A stretch of DNA of 64,000 nucleotides. Origin: Deltaproteobacteria bacterium HGW-Deltaproteobacteria-18. GTDB taxonomy: Bacteria > Desulfobacterota > Desulfovibrionia > Desulfovibrionales > Desulfomicrobiaceae. The stretch covers positions 248,001 to 312,000 of the forward strand of contig PHBE01000007.1 of assembly GCA_002841885.1 (NCBI GenBank), given 5' to 3'. This document shows, piece by piece, positions 26,546 to 34,954 of this stretch; the stretch's first letter is position 1, and every line of letters begins with the position of its first letter. The notes under the pieces are model-generated. The model saw only the letters and a program-made list of their open reading frames with translations. It was not told where the DNA came from and did no database searches. Position numbers and translations under genes: made by a program.

Positions 26546-28216
26546 CTATTTTGCCATCTTGGACCAGGAATCACGCAAGGTGACGGTCCTGTTGAAAACC
26601 GGGCGGTCCGGACCGTGATCATGGCGGTCCGCGCAGAAAAAGCCCTGTCGTTCAAACTGGAAGCGCGCCTCGGGCGCAGCCTGGAGCAGTGATTTTTCCA
26701 CTTTGCAGTCGGTCAGAATTTCCAGGGAGGCCGCGTTGATCTGGGTCAGGAAGTCGGCATCCCTGCCCGGCGATTCCACCGTGAAGAGACGGTCGTAGAG
26801 GCGCACCTCGGCCTGTGCGCAGTGCCGGGCGCCGACCCAGTGCAGGGTACCCTTGACCTTGCGTCCGTCCGGGGCGTCCCCGCCCCGGCTGCCTGGGTCG
26901 TAGGTGCAGATCACGGCCTTGATGGTTCCGTCGGATTTCTTGAGCACATCCTGGCACGTCACCAGATAGGCGCCGCGCAGGCGCACCTCGCGGCCGGGAG
27001 AGATGCGAAAAAACTTGCCGGGAGGGTTTTCCATGAAATCATCGGCCTCGATGAAGATTTCGCGTGAAAAGCCCACCTTCCGGCTGCCCATCTCCGGGTT
27101 TTTGGGGTGGTTGGCCAGTTCGAAGAACTCCTCCTTGTCTTCAGGGTAGTTCTCGATGATCAGCTTGATCGGACGCAGCACGGCCATGGCCCGGGGGGCG
27201 GCCGTGTCAAGATCCTCGCGTACGGAGTTTTCGAGCACGCCCATGTCCACGCAGCTGTCCGAGCGACTCACCCCGATGCGTTCGCAGAAGTCGCGGATGG
27301 CCGCGGGCGGAAAGCCTCGGCGGCGCAGTCCTGAGATGGTGGGCATGCGCGGGTCGTCCCAGCCTGCAACGACGCCGTTGTCGACCAGGTTCTTGAGCTT
27401 GCGCTTGCTGGTCACGGTGTAATTGATGTTCAGGCGGTTGAATTCGTACTGCACGGGCCGGCTGGGGACGTCGAGCTGGTCCAGCAGCCAGTCGTAGAGG
27501 GGCTTGTGGTCCGCGAATTCGAGGGTGCAGATGGAGTGGGTGATGCGCTCCAGCGAGTCTGACAGGCCGTGGGCGAAGTCGTACATGGGGTAGATGCACC
27601 ACGCATTTCCCGTATTCTGGTGCTCCTGGTGCAGGATGCGGTACAGGGCCGGGTCGCGCATGTTCATGTTCGGCGAGGCCATGTCGATCCTGGCCCGCAG
27701 GATGTGCGCTCCTTCGGGGAATTCACCGGCGCGCATGCGGGAGAAGAGATCCAGGTTTTCCTCCACGGAGCGGTCGCGGTACGGGCTGTTCCTGCCGGGC
27801 TCGGTCAGGGTGCCGCGATAGAGGCGCGTGTCTTCGGCCGAGAGCGAGCAGACGTAGGCCTTGCCTTTGCGGATCAACTCCACCGCGAAATCGTGGAGGC
27901 GCTCGAAGTAGTCCGAGGCGTGGTAGAGGTGCTCGCCCCAGTCAAAGCCGAGCCAGCGCACGTCCTCCTTGATGGAGTTCACGTAGACCGGATCTTCCTT
28001 GCCTGGGTTGGTGTCGTCGAAGCGCAGATGGCAGCGTCCGCCGTAGTCGCGCGCCAGACCGAAGTTCAGGCAGATGGACTTGGCGTGACCGATGTGCAGG
28101 AACCCGTTCGGTTCGGGTGGGAAGCGGGTACAGACCCGGCCGTCGTTCTTGCCGGTCCTGAGATCTTCTTCGATGATGGCGCGCAAAAAATTTGAGGGTG
28201 CGGATGGCGTGTCCAT
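26546..28216 (-). CDS. glnS: Glutaminyl-tRNA synthetase
   Basis: 556-residue class I synthetase charging tRNA(Gln). HIGH motif is GFLHIGHAKS, the KMSKS-equivalent is VTSKRKL, and tRNA-recognition segments such as TRFPPEPNG and MYDFAHGLSDSLE are intact. The C-terminal beta-barrel anticodon domains extend from about 345. Length matches E. coli GlnS. It lies between the Nudix gene (34 bases upstream) and bpt (84 bases downstream) in the minus-strand series. Confidence 0.97.
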   Translation of the reverse strand: MDTPSAPSNFLRAIIEEDLRTGKNDGRVCTRFPPEPNGFLHIGHAKSICLNFGLARDYGGRCHLRFDDTNPGKEDPVYVNSIKEDVRWLGFDWGEHLYHASDYFERLHDFAVELIRKGKAYVCSLSAEDTRLYRGTLTEPGRNSPYRDRSVEENLDLFSRMRAGEFPEGAHILRARIDMASPNMNMRDPALYRILHQEHQNTGNAWCIYPMYDFAHGLSDSLERITHSICTLEFADHKPLYDWLLDQLDVPSRPVQYEFNRLNINYTVTSKRKLKNLVDNGVVAGWDDPRMPTISGLRRRGFPPAAIRDFCERIGVSRSDSCVDMGVLENSVREDLDTAAPRAMAVLRPIKLIIENYPEDKEEFFELANHPKNPEMGSRKVGFSREIFIEADDFMENPPGKFFRISPGREVRLRGAYLVTCQDVLKKSDGTIKAVICTYDPGSRGGDAPDGRKVKGTLHWVGARHCAQAEVRLYDRLFTVESPGRDADFLTQINAASLEILTDCKVEKSLLQAAPEARFQFERQGFFCADRHDHGPDRPVFNRTVTLRDSWSKMAK

Positions 28217-28250
28217 GGTGATCCTTGAATGCTGCGAGGCGTCTTTGGGG

Positions 28251-28817
28251 TTAAGAGTGTTGAACGCTTACGGTCAGGGGCATGGGCTTGCAGGCCTGTC
28301 CGTTGATATGGGCCAGAAGAGCGTCGCGGGTGCTCGGAAAGGCCAGGTCGTCCCAGGGTATCTGGTCGCGCTCGAAGAGACTCAGGTATTCGGTCTCCTC
28401 GCCCGCGCTGGGCTCTGCCGTATCCAGGTGGGCACTGTAGACGATGATGACCGGCGGCCACCCGGCGTAGGAGAAGACGCCGACCAGACCGTCCAGGGTG
28501 ATGTCGAGATTCACCTCTTCGCGGATTTCGCGGATGGCGGCCAGTTCGACGGGCTCGCCTTCATCCACGTAGCCTCCGGGCAGGAGCCATTTGTGGCTGT
28601 CGTCCGGGCGTTTGCGGCGCAGGAGCAGGATTTTGTCGCCAATCTCGAGGATGACGCAGGTCACGACCTTGGGGTCGAGATAGACCACGCCCGCGCATTT
28701 CGAACAGACGAGGCGGGCGGGCTCGCCCGGGCGCAGGCGTTGCAGTTCCAGGGGCGATCCGCAGGCGGGGCAGAAACGGTAGCGGTCGTGACGGATGGGA
28801 CCGGCGGTTATGGTCAT
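28251..28817 (-). CDS. Nudix hydrolase with N-terminal zinc ribbon
   Basis: 188-residue protein. Residues 15-42 form a zinc ribbon (CPACGSPLE ... CSKCAGVVY) as in NADH pyrophosphatase NudC. The Nudix box is GYVDEGEPVELAAIREIREE, with Asn replacing the usual Gly two residues later. Ribbon plus box suggests an NADH-diphosphatase-like or related nucleotide substrate, which is inference. ATG 28817 overlaps the nitroreductase stop in an ATGA, so the two are coupled. Confidence 0.87.
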   Translation of the reverse strand: MTITAGPIRHDRYRFCPACGSPLELQRLRPGEPARLVCSKCAGVVYLDPKVVTCVILEIGDKILLLRRKRPDDSHKWLLPGGYVDEGEPVELAAIREIREEVNLDITLDGLVGVFSYAGWPPVIIVYSAHLDTAEPSAGEETEYLSLFERDQIPWDDLAFPSTRDALLAHINGQACKPMPLTVSVQHS

Positions 28818-29335
28818 GAGTAGGTGTTGGTCCTGATCGTGTGATCCTTGAGGGTTTCGCGGGCGTGGCCCGCGAGGGATTTGGCCGGATACCCGATGCT
28901 GATGATGGATTCAACCCGCAAATGGGGTGGAATGTGCAGAATCTCGCGCACGCGGTCCTCGGCCGACCTTTCCTGGTCGTGGGGTCGCAGGCGGATCTGC
29001 ACCCAGCAGCTGCAAAGGCCCAGGCTCTCACAGGCCAATTGCAGAATGATGGAGGCGATGGCGCAGTCTTCGATCCAGGTGTCGGCCTTGTCTTCGTTGC
29101 CGAGCACGGCCACGCCCAGGGCCGCCTCGCGCAGAAAATGCGCGCCGTGCGGTTTGGCTGTGGACAGGGTCTCAAGGAGGGACTTGTCCGTGACGAAAAT
29201 GAACTCCCAGGGGTTGAGCCCCCGGGATGACGGCGAGCGCAGCACGGCCTCCTTCAACTGATCCATGACTTCGGGCTCGATGGCTTGCGGAGTGTAATGG
29301 CGGATGCTGCGGCGCTTGCGCAGGATTTCGAGCAT
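28814..29335 (-). CDS. Nitroreductase family protein
   Basis: 173-residue FMN-dependent oxidoreductase of the nitroreductase fold. FMN-phosphate contacts are in KRRSIRHYTPQ, followed by APR-like PSSRGLNPWEFIFV and LGLCSCWVQIR near the second FMN loop. The substrate is unknown. ATG 29335 follows GGGGAG; the longer frame from 29431 adds 32 non-conserved residues. It heads the minus-strand series running to 20.4 kb. Confidence 0.88.
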   Translation of the reverse strand: MLEILRKRRSIRHYTPQAIEPEVMDQLKEAVLRSPSSRGLNPWEFIFVTDKSLLETLSTAKPHGAHFLREAALGVAVLGNEDKADTWIEDCAIASIILQLACESLGLCSCWVQIRLRPHDQERSAEDRVREILHIPPHLRVESIISIGYPAKSLAGHARETLKDHTIRTNTYS

Positions 29336-29474
29336 GTTTTTTTCTCCCCGGCCGTTCCTGAAGGATCGGCCATGGCGGTTTTGACCGCACTCCTTGATCA
29401 GTGCGGACGCATACCGTATCAAAGCCCTCATTGGGCGGCAATCGCCGAATCCTGGTGCTTTTCACGGAGGAACA

Positions 29475-29918
29475 ATGGATGGACTGATTCTCGTCTTGAC
29501 AGCGCTGGCCGGGTGTCTCATGCCGGTCCAGCCGGCCGTTAACGCCGTGACCGCGCACCTGATGAGCAGTCCGTACCTGGCCTCGTTTTTTTCCTTTCTG
29601 ACCGGCACGCTGGTTTTGGGCCTGCTGTGCCTGGCTCTGCGCCTGCCCTGGCCCGACGGAAAAATCATGATGAGCCTGCCGTGGTGGGCCTGGCTGGCCG
29701 GGCCCATGGGGGCCTTCTTCGTGACCATGACCATCGTCGCGGTGCCGCGTCTGGGAGCCATGAGCGTCATGGCGCTGCTCATCGCCGGGCAGATGGGCAT
29801 CTCGCTCGTCATGGATCATTTCGGGTGGCTCGGAATTCCGGCCCAGCCCATCTCCCTGTGGCGAATCCTGGGCGCAATCCTGCTTTTCACCGGCGTGGTC
29901 CTGATCCGCAAATTTTAA
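29475..29918 (+). CDS. DMT-type membrane protein, YdcZ/DUF606 family
   Basis: 147-residue inner-membrane protein with about five hydrophobic helices. It has the YdcZ-like start ALAGCLMPVQPAVNAV and the end GRILGAILLFTGVVLIRKF-like (seen WRILGAILLFTGVVLI). Single-domain members probably dimerise to make a transporter; the substrate is not known. ATG 29475 follows ACGGAGG by four bases. A DsrE-type gene follows after 11 bases. Confidence 0.86.
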   Translation: MDGLILVLTALAGCLMPVQPAVNAVTAHLMSSPYLASFFSFLTGTLVLGLLCLALRLPWPDGKIMMSLPWWAWLAGPMGAFFVTMTIVAVPRLGAMSVMALLIAGQMGISLVMDHFGWLGIPAQPISLWRILGAILLFTGVVLIRKF

Positions 29919-29929
29919 GGAGCTTGCTT

Positions 29930-30274
29930 ATGAAAACAGTGCTGTTCGTATTCAACGGCGATCCCATGTGCTTTATCCATGTGCTCCTGAACGCCCTCGA
30001 CATGCACGCCGCCGGTCACGAAGTCCGCATTGTCATGGAAGGGGCTTCCGTTGCGCTGGCCCCGGCCTTGGTCAAGCCCGATCATCCTCTGGCCAAGCTG
30101 TTCGCCAAGGTCCGCGAGTCCGGATTGCTTGATGGCGCATGCAAGGCCTGTTCCGTCAAGCTCGGCGTTGCCGCCGAGGTCGAGGCCTCGGGTATCGCCC
30201 TCATCGGCGACATGAGCGGCCATCCGTCCATGCGCTCACATATGGAAGCCGGATGGCAGGTCATCACGTTTTGA
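29930..30274 (+). CDS. DsrE family-like protein
   Basis: 114-residue protein with the alpha/beta pattern of the DsrE/DsrF-like fold: VLFVFNGDPMCFIHVLLNAL, a middle FAKVRESGLLDGACKACSVKLG and a C-terminal GDMSGHPSMR. Two Cys in ACKACS lie where sulfur-relay members carry their active cysteine, so a sulfur-handling role is plausible but unproven. AAGGAG precedes the ATG. The next gene overlaps its last 22 bases. Confidence 0.75.
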   Translation: MKTVLFVFNGDPMCFIHVLLNALDMHAAGHEVRIVMEGASVALAPALVKPDHPLAKLFAKVRESGLLDGACKACSVKLGVAAEVEASGIALIGDMSGHPSMRSHMEAGWQVITF

Positions 30275-30828
30275 CCCGGAACATCGGGGATTGCCGGTAC
30301 GGCGATGCGCCGCTGGTCATTCGGGTCGGTTCGCTCAATCCGGTCAAGCTGGGTGCCATCCGCGATGTCATGTGCGTGCCTTTTCCCCAGGCCCGGTTCG
30401 AGCCCGTGCCCGCACCCTCCGAGGTGCCGGACCAACCCCTCGGGCTTGAAGAGACCCTGCGCGGAGCAAAGAATCGCGCCAGAAATGCCTTTGCCGACTG
30501 CGCTCTGTCCGTGGCCCTGGAATCCGGACTCATCGAAGTGCCCGGGTCCAACACCGGCTACATGAATTTGACGGCCTGCGCCATTTACGACGGCCGCGAA
30601 ATGTATCTGGGGCTGGGTCCCGCCTTCGAACTGCCCCCGGAGGTGACTCGCCTGGTGGTGGTCGAGGGCCTGGAACTGGACCCGGCCGTGCGCCGGGTCG
30701 GGCTGACCGAGAACGAGCGTATCGGCTATTCCCAGGGCCTTATCGGAATCCTGAGCGGCGGCCGGGTCACGCGCATGGATTACAGCCGTCCTGCGGTGTC
30801 CATGGCCCTGGTCCGCATGGGCCTGTAG
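30253..30828 (+). CDS. DUF84 family protein (inosine/xanthosine triphosphatase-like)
   Basis: About 191 residues. The core VIRVGSLNPVKLGAIRDVM, LEETLRGAKNRARNA, ALESGLIEVPG and GYSQGLIGILSGGRVTR match DUF84, whose members (E. coli YjjX) hydrolyse ITP and XTP to limit purine damage. The start is uncertain: ATG 30253 overlaps the DsrE-like gene by 22 bases and adds about 20 residues before the conserved core; a TTG at 30271 is also possible. Confidence 0.82.
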   Translation: MAGHHVLTRNIGDCRYGDAPLVIRVGSLNPVKLGAIRDVMCVPFPQARFEPVPAPSEVPDQPLGLEETLRGAKNRARNAFADCALSVALESGLIEVPGSNTGYMNLTACAIYDGREMYLGLGPAFELPPEVTRLVVVEGLELDPAVRRVGLTENERIGYSQGLIGILSGGRVTRMDYSRPAVSMALVRMGL

Positions 30829-31002
30829 GCACGATTGGCCCCGCAGCCCGGACTGCTTAGCGTTGTCTTGAAAAAACGGATTTTTACGTGCATCGTGATG
30901 CTATTGAATTTCAGCTATTGCATCGCCACCATTTTTACTGCGCAACCTGCAAGAAGTGTTTTGAAACAATCGTAAGTTCAACCATTTGCCAACGAGGAAA
31001 AT

Positions 31003-31413
31003 ATGTCCCGCTCATATCTGGTCTATCGCTGCAAGGAAGGAGAGGTGCTCAAAAAGCCCGAGGCCGTCATCGCCCTATGGGATGAGGATCTGCCGCGCTT
31101 CTCCGAGATCCTGGACGAGGCCACGGCCTCGCGTCCGTCAAAGGCCCGCAAGCCTGGCGAATTTTGGGAGATCGTGACCAAGGAAAAGGCCGATCCCTAT
31201 GACTGGGAAAAGATCGTGGAGCCAGTGAAGAACAAGGACCACGATCCGCTGGGTGACATGTGGAAGGAACGCGCCAAGATCGAGAAGCTGATGCAAGAGG
31301 GTGCGAGTCTGGAGCAGGCCCTGGACGTCATGACGCCGTTCAGCCACACTTTTCGCTACGAGTCCGAGGCCCCCAAGGATCTTCTCCCCAAGATGGGCGA
31401 GATCGAGTCGTAG
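31003..31413 (+). CDS. Conserved hypothetical protein
   Basis: 136-residue soluble, charged protein that I do not recognise. It has repeated Lys/Glu-rich helical segments (KNKDHDPLGDMWKERAKIEK) and several Trp. No signal peptide or metal motif. GAGG precedes the ATG. The 174 bases upstream hold no confident gene, only a weak Cys-rich reading frame discussed in findings. Confidence 0.7.
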   Translation: MSRSYLVYRCKEGEVLKKPEAVIALWDEDLPRFSEILDEATASRPSKARKPGEFWEIVTKEKADPYDWEKIVEPVKNKDHDPLGDMWKERAKIEKLMQEGASLEQALDVMTPFSHTFRYESEAPKDLLPKMGEIES

Positions 31414-31452
31414 CTCTTTTTTGGGCGACTTTGCCCTGCCAAGGAGACACTC

Positions 31453-31914
31453 ATGCGCTGGATCGTTCTGTGCCTGCTTCTGATCCCTCTGCCCGGACTT
31501 TGCGGCGGGCCGGCCCTGTCGTCGGGTCAACTGCTTTATGTGCCCGTATATTCGCACATCTACATCGGAGACAAGGAACGGCCGTTCAATCTGGCCGTGA
31601 CCCTGTCCATCCGCAATACCGATCCGCGCGGCATCCTGAAATTGACGGCTGTGGACTATTACGACACCGACGGACATCTGGTCAGGCACTACCTGGACGC
31701 ACCCGTGGAAATGAAGCCGCTGGCCTCCATCCGATACGTGGTGGCCGAAAAGGACGTAAAGGGCGGTTCGGGTGCCAATTTTCTGGTGCGCTGGGAGGCC
31801 CCGGACGCGATCAATATTCCGGTGGTGGAGTCGGTCATGATTGGCGCCCAGTCGGGGCAGGGCATTTCCTTCACTTCCCAGGCGAGGGAAATTCAAGAAC
31901 ATTCACAAGATTAG
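31453..31914 (+). CDS. DUF3124 protein with signal peptide
   Basis: 153 residues. A signal peptide (WIVLCLLLIPLPGLCGGPA) is followed by the DUF3124 domain: SGQLLYVPVYSHIYIGDKER, LAVTLSIRNTDP, VDYYDTDGHLVR and SVMIGAQSGQGISF. The Cys at the end of the hydrophobic stretch (PGLCGG) could make it a lipoprotein, but the lipobox is imperfect. Function unknown; found in many deltaproteobacteria. AAGGAGA precedes the ATG. Confidence 0.88.
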   Translation: MRWIVLCLLLIPLPGLCGGPALSSGQLLYVPVYSHIYIGDKERPFNLAVTLSIRNTDPRGILKLTAVDYYDTDGHLVRHYLDAPVEMKPLASIRYVVAEKDVKGGSGANFLVRWEAPDAINIPVVESVMIGAQSGQGISFTSQAREIQEHSQD

Positions 31915-31923
31915 GGAGAAGGA

Positions 31924-32334
31924 ATGGAGAACGTGACGGAAGAACTTGAGGCGTTTGTTGCAACGTGGGATTCTTGCGACGCCAAGGACGCATTTCTGGT
32001 TTTCAGACAGACTCTTGAGGCCGTGGATGGCGTGATCCTTGATTTCAAGGCCCGTCCGGGAATCACCTATTCCTTGCGCGGTGCGCATCCGGCCCAGCAG
32101 GGGCGGGATCTCTTCGCGCTGATCGATGTCATCGACGACGATCCTGAACAGCGCTGGCTTTCGGTCTGTTTTTACGACGATCTGGTCACCGACGAACAGG
32201 AGCAGGGGGACTGGGTTCCCGCTGGTCTCATGGGCGAGGATGCCCGTTGCTTCAATGTCGACGAAGCCGACGAGGATCTCGTGGCCTATGTGGTCGAACG
32301 CATCCGCGAAGCCGGAGCTGGCGCGGTGAGTTAG
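31924..32334 (+). CDS. Conserved hypothetical acidic protein
   Basis: 136-residue acidic protein (many Asp and Glu), with alternating helix and strand segments: LEAFVATWDSCDAKDAFLVF, GITYSLRGAHPAQ, LFALIDVIDDD, RWLSVCFYDD. I cannot assign it to a family with confidence. AGGGAGAAGG stands just before the ATG. It begins nine bases after the DUF3124 gene and is probably cotranscribed. Confidence 0.72.
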   Translation: MENVTEELEAFVATWDSCDAKDAFLVFRQTLEAVDGVILDFKARPGITYSLRGAHPAQQGRDLFALIDVIDDDPEQRWLSVCFYDDLVTDEQEQGDWVPAGLMGEDARCFNVDEADEDLVAYVVERIREAGAGAVS

Positions 32335-32426
32335 CCAGTCCGTTGGTCTTCCGGGCCGGAGAGGCTTTGACTCCCGATGGTCGGAGCGATCGCTACGCGG
32401 ACCACGTTTTTTTGGGGGAGAAGCGC

Positions 32427-33422
32427 ATGGCGTATATTCTGGCCGCCGACATCGGCGGGACCAACAGCCGTTTCGGTCTTTTCGACCATTTGCCGGGTCG
32501 GGATCCGGAGCTTCTGGAGTCTTTTGGCGTTCTGACCGCCTCAGTCTCTTCCTTTGCGCAGTTGCTGCGTCGGGTGCGGGACGAGGGCTTGAGCCTTGAT
32601 CCCATGGACGCGGACCAGGTCGTCCTGGCAGTGGCCGGACCCGTGCGGGACGGGGTGAGCTGCAGCCTGACCAACGCTTCCTGGGATATCGATCTGCGCG
32701 AGCCTGCGGCCGGATTGCCGATTGAACGGACCGTCCTCATCAACGATTTCGTGGCTCAGGCCCTTGGCTGCCGGACCCGCAAGGCGGCCGAGTCCTCCAT
32801 CCTGATACAGAAGGGAGTCCCTCGTCCCGCAGTGGTGGCAGCGGTGGGTCCGGGGACGGGACTTGGTCTTTGCGCCCTGGCTCCGCTGGCCGGGAGGTGC
32901 CCTGGTTTTCTGGCCCTGCCTTCGGAGGGCGGGCATGCTCCGCTGGCCTTCGTGACCGAACGCGAGTTCGATTTTCTGCGTTTTCTGCAGGCCCGCACCG
33001 GCCATTCCCATGCATTCGGCGATATCGTGGTCTCGGGCCGGGGCCTGAGCGCCATGCACTTGTTTCTGACGGGACGCGACCTGCCCGCTGCGGAGGTGGC
33101 GCGGGAAATCGACCCTGAAAGCGAGACTTCAGAGTGGTTCGCGCGCTTTTTAGGCCGTGCCTGCCGTGCCTATGTGCTTCATGTGCTGGCCTGGGGCGGT
33201 CTTGATCTGTGCGGCGGGATTGCGGCCAAGAATCCCTTTTTGGCCGCTCACGATGAATTTTTGCGTGAATTTTGCGATTGCCCGGCCTATGGGCATCTAC
33301 TGGCCCAGATTCCCGTCCGCCTGATCACTGCCCAAGACACGGGCCTGCGCGGCGCGGCCAGCCATGCACGGAGTCTGCTTGACGCCGAAGCAAAAGACGC
33401 TGCCCACGTTTTTGTGGGGTAA
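32427..33422 (+). CDS. glk: Glucokinase
   Basis: 331-residue hexokinase of the proteobacterial Glk type. The phosphate-1 motif is LAADIGGTNSRFGLFD, followed by LAVAGPVRDGVSCSLTNASW, NDFVAQALG with the catalytic Asp, VGPGTGLGLCAL and SEGGHAPLA. It phosphorylates glucose with ATP. ATG 32427 follows GGGGGAG by five bases. It stands as a single gene. Confidence 0.9.
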   Translation: MAYILAADIGGTNSRFGLFDHLPGRDPELLESFGVLTASVSSFAQLLRRVRDEGLSLDPMDADQVVLAVAGPVRDGVSCSLTNASWDIDLREPAAGLPIERTVLINDFVAQALGCRTRKAAESSILIQKGVPRPAVVAAVGPGTGLGLCALAPLAGRCPGFLALPSEGGHAPLAFVTEREFDFLRFLQARTGHSHAFGDIVVSGRGLSAMHLFLTGRDLPAAEVAREIDPESETSEWFARFLGRACRAYVLHVLAWGGLDLCGGIAAKNPFLAAHDEFLREFCDCPAYGHLLAQIPVRLITAQDTGLRGAASHARSLLDAEAKDAAHVFVG

Positions 33423-33482
33423 CAGCCTACGAAAATGTTACCTTCTTTTTCACATCGATCATAAAAACCAGATAGTTGCAAC

Positions 33483-33498
33483 TGGCACGAGAGCTGCT
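33483..33498 (+). promoter_or_regulatory. Sigma-54 promoter before the repeat protein gene
   Basis: CTGGCACGAGAGCTGCTT: the -24 element TGGCACG (GG at 33484-33485) and the -12 element CTGC (GC at 33496-33497) have exactly ten bases between GG and GC. Only one base departs from the YTGGCACGrNNNTTGCW consensus. Transcription would start near 33509, just before the AGGAGG ribosome site of the gene at 33524. An activator with upstream sites would be required. Confidence 0.72.
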
Positions 33499-33523
33499 TC
33501 AGCCTCCCTAACAGGAGGCTGCC

Positions 33524-34474
33524 ATGCCCGTCATCACGACACCATTCGGAGTTCTTGAAACCCTTCCCGATATAGAATTTTTTCCGGGCGGCACCGTGCA
33601 GTCCTGCATCGCCGCCCAGGCCTGTCCCCTGTCCACCCCTGTCGGTTTCCTTGTCCCTCAGTTCACTGCCCGCACCCTGCGCAAGCGCCAGTTGCCGGCC
33701 ATTTCCTTCCATCCAAATGGCATGATCCGCAATCTTCCGCTGGAAGAGCAGGTCATGGTCCCGACTCCTCTTGGCACACTGCCCGCCGAACAGGTCACTT
33801 TTTATGATACCGGAGCCGTCAAGCGCGTTTTTCCGTTGAACGGAACCCTGAGCGGTTACTGGACCCAGGAGGACGAGGCCGCCATGGCCACGCCCCTGAT
33901 CCTCGACACGCCCATCGGGTGCGTCGAGGTCAAGCCGGTGAGTGTCTATTTTGGTCCCCAGGGCAATCTGCGCGGCCTGACCCTATGGCCGGGCACGGTG
34001 CTTGATGTGCCCACTCCGCTCGGCAGCATCTGCGTACGGATCGGTGTCTCATTTTTTGACAGCGGCGTTTTGCGCTCCGTGGAACCGGCAGAGCCCGTAG
34101 CCGTGCCGACGCCTGTGGGCGTGCTTCTGGCCTTTGACCAGGATGCGGTGGGCATCTGCGGGGATAAGAACTCGCTGCGCTTCCGCGAAAATGGAGGCTT
34201 GCTTGGCCTGACGACGGCGGCTCACGCTTTTGAGGTCGAGATGGAGAACGGGCGCAGGCGGACCCTCACCCCGCCCCTGCGCCGACACCCCTGCGACGGC
34301 GAGCGCATGGAAGCGGGCTCCATAACTCTGGATTTCAGCCCAGGGCAGGTCAGTTTCACATTCGCGGATTCCCCGCTCATCAAGGTCAAGGCCGAAGGAA
34401 TTACGGCGACCCGTTTTTTTCTGCCGCTGCCTGCGTTGTCTCCCATGTGTTCCATGGGCGCGGGCAAGTGGTAG
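33524..34474 (+). CDS. Hypothetical protein with six TP(F/V/L/I)G repeats
   Basis: 316-residue soluble protein made of about six tandem units of 30-45 residues. Each begins TPFG, TPVG, TPLG or TPIG and then runs as paired strands around a Gly turn (PGGTVQS, PNGMIRN, DTGAVKR, PQGNLRG, DSGVLRS, ENGGLLG). The units start near residues 6, 39, 81, 126, 165 and 193. This resembles a beta-repeat scaffold built on a (phi)F-x-x-x-G-x-(phi)-(K/R) turn. I know no named family for it. No signal peptide. It is driven by a near-consensus sigma-54 promoter and followed by a small gene at 34506. Confidence 0.8.
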   Translation: MPVITTPFGVLETLPDIEFFPGGTVQSCIAAQACPLSTPVGFLVPQFTARTLRKRQLPAISFHPNGMIRNLPLEEQVMVPTPLGTLPAEQVTFYDTGAVKRVFPLNGTLSGYWTQEDEAAMATPLILDTPIGCVEVKPVSVYFGPQGNLRGLTLWPGTVLDVPTPLGSICVRIGVSFFDSGVLRSVEPAEPVAVPTPVGVLLAFDQDAVGICGDKNSLRFRENGGLLGLTTAAHAFEVEMENGRRRTLTPPLRRHPCDGERMEAGSITLDFSPGQVSFTFADSPLIKVKAEGITATRFFLPLPALSPMCSMGAGKW

Positions 34475-34505
34475 TCCGCATGAACTAAACCGCTACGGAG
34501 GAATC

Positions 34506-34757
34506 GTGAACGTAAGCTGTCTGGAAAAAGTCGTGGAATACGCATCCATGCCCCTGCACGGGACACTCTCGCGCAAGCTCAGAAAGGGACTCAAGATTCA
34601 GATCAATGAAGGGCGGGTCTATGAAAAGGCCGTTCTTTTCCTGGGTTCCGATTTTCTGCGCGTGACCGAGAAGGATGAAGGACTGTCAGTCAATACATAT
34701 TATGGATGGGAAGAGATCGCCTCCATCCGTACCTACAGTTCGGAACCGGAGGAATAG
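34506..34757 (+). CDS. Small conserved hypothetical protein
   Basis: 83-residue protein from a GTG start with CGGAGG five bases upstream. It is probably one small beta-rich domain (GLKIQINEGRVYEKAVLFLG, SVNTYYGWEEIASIRTY). No known motif. It begins 31 bases after the repeat protein and likely shares its sigma-54 transcript, which ends at the hairpin 34762-34781. Confidence 0.7.
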   Translation: MNVSCLEKVVEYASMPLHGTLSRKLRKGLKIQINEGRVYEKAVLFLGSDFLRVTEKDEGLSVNTYYGWEEIASIRTYSSEPEE

Positions 34758-34761
34758 TCGA

Positions 34762-34781
34762 AGGGGGCTTTTTGGCCCCCT
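34762..34781 (+). terminator. Hairpin after the sigma-54 unit
   Basis: Perfect 7-bp stem AGGGGGC/GCCCCCT around TTTTTG. There is no T run downstream, so termination strength is uncertain. The 173 bases from here to 34955 hold no gene that I can see. Confidence 0.55.
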
Positions 34782-34954
34782 GAAGTAAGCCAGGCCGAGG
34801 GTCCATGAGAATGTCCACGTTGGGTGCAGGGCGCATTCATTCCCTTTTGAGATAAGGACTGGGTGAGTTCGGAGAGCCGATCCGCTCCTGACATCAATTT
34901 GGGATCTTGGCTGAAATTCGGAAATTCCGGATGTTTTCCAACACTCGGTTAATA

